The notes below the pieces were generated by a model. It was given only the letters and a program-made list of their open reading frames with translations, made no database searches and was not told the origin of the DNA. A DNA stretch of 64,000 bases from Topomyia yanbarensis (taxonomy: Eukaryota > Arthropoda > Insecta > Diptera > Culicidae). Both the position numbers and the translations under genes were made by a program. This document shows, piece by piece, positions 55,317 through 64,000 of the stretch; within the stretch, counting starts at the first letter, position 1; each line of letters starts with the position of its first letter. The DNA is taken from the NCBI RefSeq assembly GCF_030247195.1, contig NC_080671.1, positions 68,137,412-68,201,411 on the forward strand. The letters are read 5' to 3'.

Positions 55317-57187
55317 CCCTTTGCGACGCTTTTTTTCATTGTAAATACTGTTATTTTTAGCTTTATGTGGGTTTTCGAGGTCGCTGATTATGATTCTGAC
55401 GTCGAAGATGTAAAATTTAAACTGGCAGATCTAACATGACGACTGTGCTTGGCTAAATTTCATGTTTTTATATTGGCCTAAAACGTCTTACAAAAGGTTT
55501 TCGGGGTCGCTGATTTTGCTTCTAACGTTAGAATTGTCAAATTCAAAATGGTAGATCTAATACGGCGACAAGGTTTGGCTGAATTTGTGAGATAAGACAG
55601 CAATTCGAAAACAAAAAAGGGGAGTTTGACGATAAAAGCGCTGATGTAAAAAGAGTGAACAAGCGAAGCAATAATTTTAATTATACCTTTTATGAACGTT
55701 AAAGTTTGTGATCAATAAAGGTAACAAGAGTGCGCAGAACATCTTCTCGTATAGAAATCGGCGAAGCAAAGCTGAGCGTCGTCATATTTTGTAATTATAA
55801 TACACTGAAACCTCCATTTACGAACCAAACCGGGGGTTCGTAAATTGAATTAGTTCGTAAAAAAGTGTTCGTTATTTGGGATTTAGCTCGTAAAAAAAAT
55901 TTGCTTCACATTCTTATTAATATTCGTTGGTTGAGCAATATTCTCGATAACCCTTGTAATATGGGTATTTTTGGAACGGGCTTGAAAAGTAGATGATGAA
56001 AATTGACAATTGGAACAGTTTTGAAATCCAAGATGGCGACTTCTGGTTGAGCAATATTCTCGATAACCCTAACAATATGTATTTTTGGAATGAGCTTGCC
56101 AAGTAGATGCTCAAAATGGATAATTGGAACCTTTTCCAAGTCCAATATGACGATTGCCGGTTGAGCAATATTCTTGATAACGAACAATGTGGGTTCTATT
56201 TCCGTTATGCTCTCGTCAACCCCATCCCGAAAATACTCATATTGTTGAGGTTATAGAGAATTTATCTAATTCGGAAATCGCCATCTTGGATTCCAAAATG
56301 GCTCAAGACATCGATTTCTGTGATGCACTCGTCAGCCTTATTCCGAAAATACCCAATTTATATTAGTAACAATTAACTAACAATACATAAGTATATAACT
56401 TCATGCTGTAATGTACGAACTCAAACTTTTCAAAATGAGTTCGTTATTTCGAATTTAGTTCGTAAAAAAAGTTACATAAATAGAATATTATATGTATCAG
56501 AATCGAAATCAGTGAGCCAAAAAACCCCCTTGAATCGAGTTTTATACTGACTGTAACAAAATGTGCCAATTTCGTAAAAAATGGTTGCATTTTATAGGCG
56601 CCATTTTGAATTCTGATATCACAATCGTAATGAGCGACCCCAAAAATTCGAGTAAATCGAGTTTTATGCTCATTGTAACAAAATTCGCAAATTTCGTAAA
56701 AAATGGCCGCCATTTTGAATTTTCAAATTCTGTTATCAGAATCGTAATCAGCGACCTCAAGAACCACATAATCTATTTTTATGCAAGTTGAGAATTTATC
56801 CGTCTCTCAGGATCTTTTATAGACCAACATAATAATAAACTCCATTTTTGCATATTTTGATAATTTTTTTTTGTCGAAAAAGCTGACCAACGAAAAATTT
56901 TGCAAAAAATCTATTATTTAGTTCAATGAGATATTGCAAAAATTTTTTAGATCTCTAGAACTTTTAGTTCAGACACAGCCGAATTTGTTGTAAAAAACGA
57001 GATTTTCGAGTTTTAATTGTTTATAACTAATAAGTAATTAACAAATTCACATAATTTTTTGTGCTAATTGTATTCCTTATTTGAATTGACAGAAAGAATT
57101 CGTATTTATATGTCAACGCTAACTAAAAATCCAACAAAAACTTAGGAGAAATAGGTGGAATGTATACGTTCCACTGCGTCGCAAGGG
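55317..57187. mobile_element. piggyBac-type non-autonomous element, TTAA-flanked
   Basis: TTAA lies at 55313-55316 and 57188-57191. The left end CCCTTTGCGACGC and right end read inward (CCCTTGCGACGC) match apart from one T. TTAA target duplications with ends starting CCC are typical of piggyBac elements. No transposase frame is seen. Repeated words TTTTCG(A/G)GGTCGCTGATT occur at 55370 and 55500. A nested segment from about 55803 to 56470 has GAAACCTCCATTTACGAACC at its left end. Confidence 0.7.
55922..56200. repeat. Tandem repeat of about 118-125 bp inside the TTAA element
   Basis: GGTTGAGCAATATTCTCGAT begins at about 55929 and 56046, and a near copy (GGTTGAGCAATATTCTTGAT) at about 56160. 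Each of the first two is followed by a TATTTTTGGAA(C/T) word and, on the same strand, a (A/G)ATGGCGAC-like or ATGACGATT word. Related sequence without the tandem arrangement lies at 11870-12080. The matching minus-strand frames are a result of the repeat. Confidence 0.6.
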
Positions 57188-57191
57188 TTAA

Positions 57192-60040
57192 ACTTTTCTT
57201 CTTAATATTTTCGTTTTTTAAAACAATGGCTGATTTAGTCGATTTTTGCAAGCTACTTTAAATAGGTGTTTCGCAGTGCACTATTTTTGGATTTAAGGAA
57301 AAAATATCTTTATTATTATTTGTTGCAGCACATAATTACACATACACAGACCCACCAATCCGATTGACAAACTGCAGCCATCCTTCTTCCGCCGGTCACG
57401 GAAGAAAACACGGCGAAAGCGAACCAAAGCTTAAACCCCATATAAATTAGCAATTTCCCTTCGAATTATTATCGCCAGAAATTCCTGCTTCGGTCCGAAC
57501 TGCCTCAGCGGACAGAACTATGGCAGACAGCTAAATTTCCGTAGTGTCGCCAGCAAAGACCGCTCTTAATGGTTTCTGTCTGCATCGTCCTTTCTGCTTG
57601 CATATGGTTGTCTCCCAGGCATTCGATGGCCCTGTTTCCAGTTCAGCCAGGCAAGCAAGCAGACAAAAAGGTCCTTTTCGCAGAAACCAGTAGCAGCAGC
57701 AGCAAACAACAAGAGCTCGTACATTTCCGTTCCCGGTCGTAACAGATAGCCCTCAAGAAAATATAGGCTACAGCAGCACTACTAATCCCCTCTCTCCTGT
57801 TCTATGGTTAGGCTTTCCTATAGGATAAACTTACACTAAATAGTCATTCATTGCCACAACCGGAGATGTGTTCGGTGCAGATATAGATATTTAGATATGT
57901 ACTGCTGTTTGTGAATGTGCACGCAAATGTAGGAAAGAGCAAGAGCAAATAGTCATAATGAATAAATAAGTATCCTGATGGCGTGTGCTATTTGTCACTC
58001 TGTTGACACTGAGCATTCCACTTCCCTACTGAACTCCTTTTGCGCTGCCACAGCAGAGGGCCTTGGTGTCATGAACTCAAGGATGTCGTTTGTCGATGTG
58101 CCATCGGCCTCCCGCCTTGCACGTGATGGCGCGTCAATGAAGTTTTGCAGAAGAGACTCGTATCCAGTACATTCGATGCTACTTGAAGGTGTGATAATCG
58201 CCGACTATCTAATGGTCGAGATTCAGAAATTGACCTGGTAAAACGATGCATAACATAGCTTACCCTTGAAAATGCAAAACATGCTGATCATAAGGGATGA
58301 TTCCCTTCGTTCAATTGTTGCGACATCAACAACAGAAACGAAAGTAGATGTGTGAGATTCGCGCGAGATTTTTCTGGCGGAATAATTTGACTGGAAATAC
58401 ACCACGAAAAGTGCGAAAATTGGAGAATGGCAAACAACAGGAGAAAATTATTTATTCGATATACAGTATCTAAAAGTGACAGTCGAGGTGAACTATATTA
58501 GGAGCTGCATGCTTGCAGTGGTTACACATTAGAACGAAAATCGGTATGGAGAAATGGTCAAGAAAAATCAGCGATACAGCGTACACACTAACTAGTCCAG
58601 GTAAAAGATCATTCGGTAGACGAAAGACTAGAAAGGACTGAGTTTCAGTACGTAATAAACAAAAATTTTCCTTAGTGATTAAGTAGAACCATTATATTCT
58701 TACTGAACCATACTATCCCGCATCTGAGTACAGTTTCAACGTCCCATTATAATGGCCATTCAAGGGAAGCAATCAATGGAATAAACAATCCATTTTCCTC
58801 TCATCATCGTCATTATCATCATCATCATCATCATCAACATCAACATCATTACCGTTTTGGGAACTCGTATATGAATGGACCCACCTCAGAGCGACTGTCG
58901 GATGAATGAATGAATGTACCGAAGTGTGCACGTTTGAGTGAATGAGGAAGAAAGGAAGCTAAAGAGAAGCGCCACTCGTCGAAATGCAATTTGTACGGAT
59001 TAAATTTTATTTTAAAACAGCTTAGCGTCGCATAATACACCCAGGATGATTGTAAGCAAGGGGGACGACGGGGCGAATAAAATAGCAAATACAAGCTAGA
59101 GTTGCCGCCACTACTGCTGACCGGCCAGGTAAGCGTGTTTAATGCTGTATAAGTCTTGGGTGATAATTGCCGCCCTCGTGTTGGGTGCGAAGCTTGAGCA
59201 GGTGTTCCATCAACCGTTTTGGATTGGCACATCATCAATTGCTTGTGGTGAAGATAATCTAGCGAGCCTAGTGGACTGTTGAAGTGATTGTTTGTTGGTG
59301 GATAAACAAGTTTCAGATACTTATGAGTTAATGAATTGGATAGATAGCGAGATGATGGAGAGAGAGAGAGAGAGTATATCCATTTTAGTAGATATTTATG
59401 GCAATTCATTGATCACGGTGTCGCATCCAAACCTTTAGATCTGTGGGAAGAATCACTCAGTCTAACATCCATCAATCATTTCATGGTGAAATTTTGATTG
59501 TGTCAGGGAAACTTTCGAATGGATTTTTTATCGTTTGTCCCAGATACGTCTCTACAGCTAAAAAAATATCTAACATTAAGTTCCCACATAAGCTATACTG
59601 TATATCCCACTATTAAATATTTGAGATAATGTAATGCCAGAATGAAGTTGATATAATGCCCTAGTCCCAACGGGTGTGCCTCATTTGGCATAAATTCGAT
59701 AGGCATAAAAGAATTTATTTTTGACGGTGATGGCCTCGGGTGGTAAGAGCGTGAATGTTTGAACTGAAGGGTGTCCCACATCAAGTTACGTCACGGAGAA
59801 AACGCTGTAGAAACATAACCCAGTGGACCGATTCTTTATACTTTTCAAACTTTCAGGCAATAGAATATATCCCATTAGTAAGCTTTTCGCATATTTATTT
59901 AATTCAAGTTCAATACCATAACAGTACGCTCGCACCTTACGCTTAATTCCACTCTGTTCTGTACAACATCTGACTGCAGCCTTTCAGTACGGAAACCCAC
60001 TTTTTGTTCGTGTCTTACTAATATTTGACCTCCTTGAGAG
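57192..60040. other. Gene-free stretch with microsatellites
   Basis: No coding or RNA gene signal that I can support. A (TCA)n run with interruptions lies at about 58801-58852 and a (GA)n run at about 59356-59373. The block 57360-57740 is less AT-rich and free of visible repeats, and might be conserved host sequence. Confidence 0.4.
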
Positions 60041-60480
60041 ATGCTTCCGCAGTGCCTACTTCGTAAGTGCCCAGTATACCCCGATGGGCCTTAGTTCCGG
60101 AGCGTTGAGAGGGTTCATATCCTTGGGTACGAAAGTGACCCCGTTAGCTTCGTACCACTCCAGGACAACATTTGAATAGTGGCACGAAGCTAGATCTGGC
60201 CAGAAGATCGTTTTGTTCAAAAGAGGAAGCAGACGCTTCTGTAGACATTGCTTGAGGTAGATCTCCCCGTTGACAGTCCCGGTAGTCACGAACGGCGCAC
60301 TCCGTTTGCCACATAAGCAGATCGCTTGTCAGATCATGTCTTTATTGGCAAACTTTGAAATTTTCAGCTTCCTTACTTCCTCCGGAACATCAAACTTCTG
60401 CTGGGCGGTGAAAAACAGGGGTGGCATTACGCATCTCGATTCGATCAAAATTCTATCGACTCGACCTTGATTCGCATTAT
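60041..60480 (-). pseudogene. DD37E mariner-type (ITmD37E) transposase remnant
   Basis: The minus-strand frame reads RVDRILIESR ... FFTAQQKFDVPEEVRK, then KDMI, a TGA at 60331-60329 (usually Trp) and QAICLCGKRSAPFV. It goes on with TTGTVNGEIYLKQCLQKRLL and FWPDLASCHYSNVVLEWY to LNAPELRPIGVYWALTK and a stop. The second catalytic Asp is in WPDLAS. Thirty-seven residues later the expected Glu (RPIE) is Gly. That spacing is the mark of the DD37E group described in mosquitoes. The N-terminal helix-turn-helix and first Asp are missing. With a stop codon and a lost catalytic residue it is inactive. A TA-flanked element starts directly at its broken 5' side. Confidence 0.85.
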
Positions 60481-60483
60481 ATA

Positions 60484-61691
60484 GGGTGATGTGCCTATTA
60501 TGGCAGTAGAGCCTATTGTGACCCTATTTCGTACCCCTTGGTTTCGAACCAAGCATATGAGATAATGACACTATCGATTTGGCTAAAACAGGTGAGAAAA
60601 AATAAGCTCAAGTTATATTCTTTATTTGTTGTGCACATATGTATTAAGAACTATCCTCTAAATCCAACTTTTAATTAAAACAAAATCACCTTATTGAAAT
60701 ATCTACTAATCCGCCTCACTCACGTAATGAACCGAAACTGGATGAAACTGCGCTTAGCAAAATAAACACTTACGAGCCAGCATTTACCGCCTCATATCTC
60801 GTTATTCCAGCACAAATATACTAAACATTGCACTGATACATACCTTTATTTTAGCTGGAGAACCTTTTTACGATAATTTCACTTTAAAATCACTCGTCAA
60901 ACACTAGAATAGGCCTAATGTTATAATAGGATAAAACAAAATACGGGGGTTCCTATTATTGGCATATTTTGCTGATACACTACCACAATCAAAACCAACT
61001 TTTTGTATCCATCATACAGAAAAGAATCAGTGCGGCCAAACCAAAACATGAACTTGTAAATAAAATGTAATGCAATTTCAGGTATAAGTAATCAATTACT
61101 TCAAGTTATTCAACTAATTGTTGATTGCAGATATTTTATTTTCATCTGCACATACAATTCGGATCGGGAGAAAGCAATGTGTGATGTGAAACTTGTCATT
61201 CCAGTTGCTAACCTTCGAATGGTTTTTTTTCTGCGTGCGCAATTCTGGGCGCTCTTCTACTAACAGCTGATGAGTTTCATTGATGTGCGTGATGTTTACG
61301 TTTGTTTTGATCGGCTGAAAAAAGCAGAATGATTCGTTTTGCAAATCACACGTTGGCGTCCATGATCTGGATACCTAGTTAGAATCGACGCAAGTGGAAT
61401 ATGAGGCATTGCGTTTCAACTAGATTGTTTTTCGATGAGGTGGAAATTGGCACACCCATGAGGCGATAATTGGATCGTTGAGGTGGGAATAGATGCACAG
61501 AATGGAACATTTATTTTCATTTATGCTGAAAATTGAGGTAATTCTGCTAAATAAGCATTACATAGATGTTTAAGAAACAGTACACTGATACTTCATTCTG
61601 AGAAAAGTTATAGATAATATGGCTTCTTTTAAAGTTGTTCAAAAAATAGTGCGACCTTCTCCCTAATGGTGCCAAAATAGGCTCATCACCC
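60484..61691. mobile_element. TA-flanked inverted-repeat element, 1.2 kb
   Basis: The left end GGGTGATGTGCCTATTATGG and right end read inward (GGGTGATGAGCCTATTTTGG) match at most positions. TA stands on both sides. Internal words such as AATAGGCCTAATG and CCTATTATTGGCA near 60909-60965 repeat the terminal theme. There is no transposase frame. It was inserted next to, or into, the DD37E remnant. Confidence 0.7.
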
Positions 61692-61693
61692 TA

Positions 61694-63837
<2,144 letters not shown>

Positions 63838-63889
63838 AACAATCAACTAAAAACTAAATAAATTAAAACAATTCTTTCCAAAACAATAA

Positions 63890-64000
63890 GAACGCTTTGG
63901 TCCTCCGCCTGCATATTCCATGTTGGATGACCATAGAGGACAACCGGTCCAACGAGCGATTTATGGATCGTTAATATCACGCGGCTGTATCGTACTTTCT
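63890..64000 (-). pseudogene. Non-LTR reverse transcriptase fragment (thumb region)
   Basis: The minus-strand frame reads KVRYSRVILTIHKSLVGPVVL and then YGHPTWNMQAEDQSVL. It matches the post-palm motif of many non-LTR RTs, where the usual form is YKTLVRPVVLYG, then E-T-W and E-D. The rest of the gene lies beyond the right edge. The clade cannot be set from 37 residues. Confidence 0.6.

Overview
The window looks like repeat-dense nuclear DNA from an insect, most likely a mosquito (inference). The reasons are CR1-, I- and R1-clade non-LTR retrotransposons, a DD37E mariner-type transposase remnant (a group described from mosquitoes), a Penelope-like element with a GIY-YIG endonuclease, tRNA-derived SINEs, and many TA-, TTAA- and 8-bp-flanked non-autonomous DNA transposons. 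I found no convincing single-copy host gene, tRNA or rRNA. Most of the sequence is nested mobile elements, with gene-free DNA between them.

Layout, left end to 26 kb. 1-1990 is the 5' part of a CR1-like non-LTR element on the minus strand. 4561-10749 is a nearly intact I-group element (ORF1 gag, ORF2 endonuclease/RT/RNase H, poly(A)) between 13-bp target-site duplications (TSDs); its only visible coding lesion is one nonsense codon in ORF1. 11.2-13.4 kb is a hAT-like copy split by two small inverted-repeat elements. 13.4-15 kb is a dispersed repeat. 15.7-23.2 kb holds several non-autonomous DNA transposons, among them a 3.2-kb hAT-like element with a perfect 8-bp TSD, plus two SINE copies (one here, one inside the 11.4-12.35 kb element). 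23.2-26.9 kb has no recognisable gene.

Nested complex, 26.9-43 kb. A dispersed repeat is interrupted twice. An R1-clade element on the minus strand sits in its TG/CA tract, and a Penelope-like element with inverted arms sits between 13-bp TSDs. Each of these is broken in turn by a 3138-bp copy of the same unusual element, in opposite orientations. The two copies form a large, apparently gap-free inverted repeat centred at 34639. The element is built from degenerate replication-dependent histone H3 gene units, with a histone-type promoter region and four histone 3' stem-loops. Both copies are flanked by the same 5 bp (TTTTA/TAAAA). This is the best candidate for an undescribed system.

Right part, 43-64 kb. 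46.16-48.74 kb is a 48-bp satellite array that inverts at a palindrome at 46834/46835. 48.96-53.31 kb is a TA-flanked element with near-perfect termini and a nested hAT-like element. 53.7-55.2 kb is a CCCGGGA-rich inverted-repeat element, and 55.3-57.2 kb is a TTAA-flanked piggyBac-type element. 60.0-60.5 kb is a DD37E transposase remnant beside another TA-flanked element. A 262-bp (TA)n run and a non-LTR reverse-transcriptase fragment close the window.

All calls come from reading the sequence and recalling family motifs. No database search or alignment was run.
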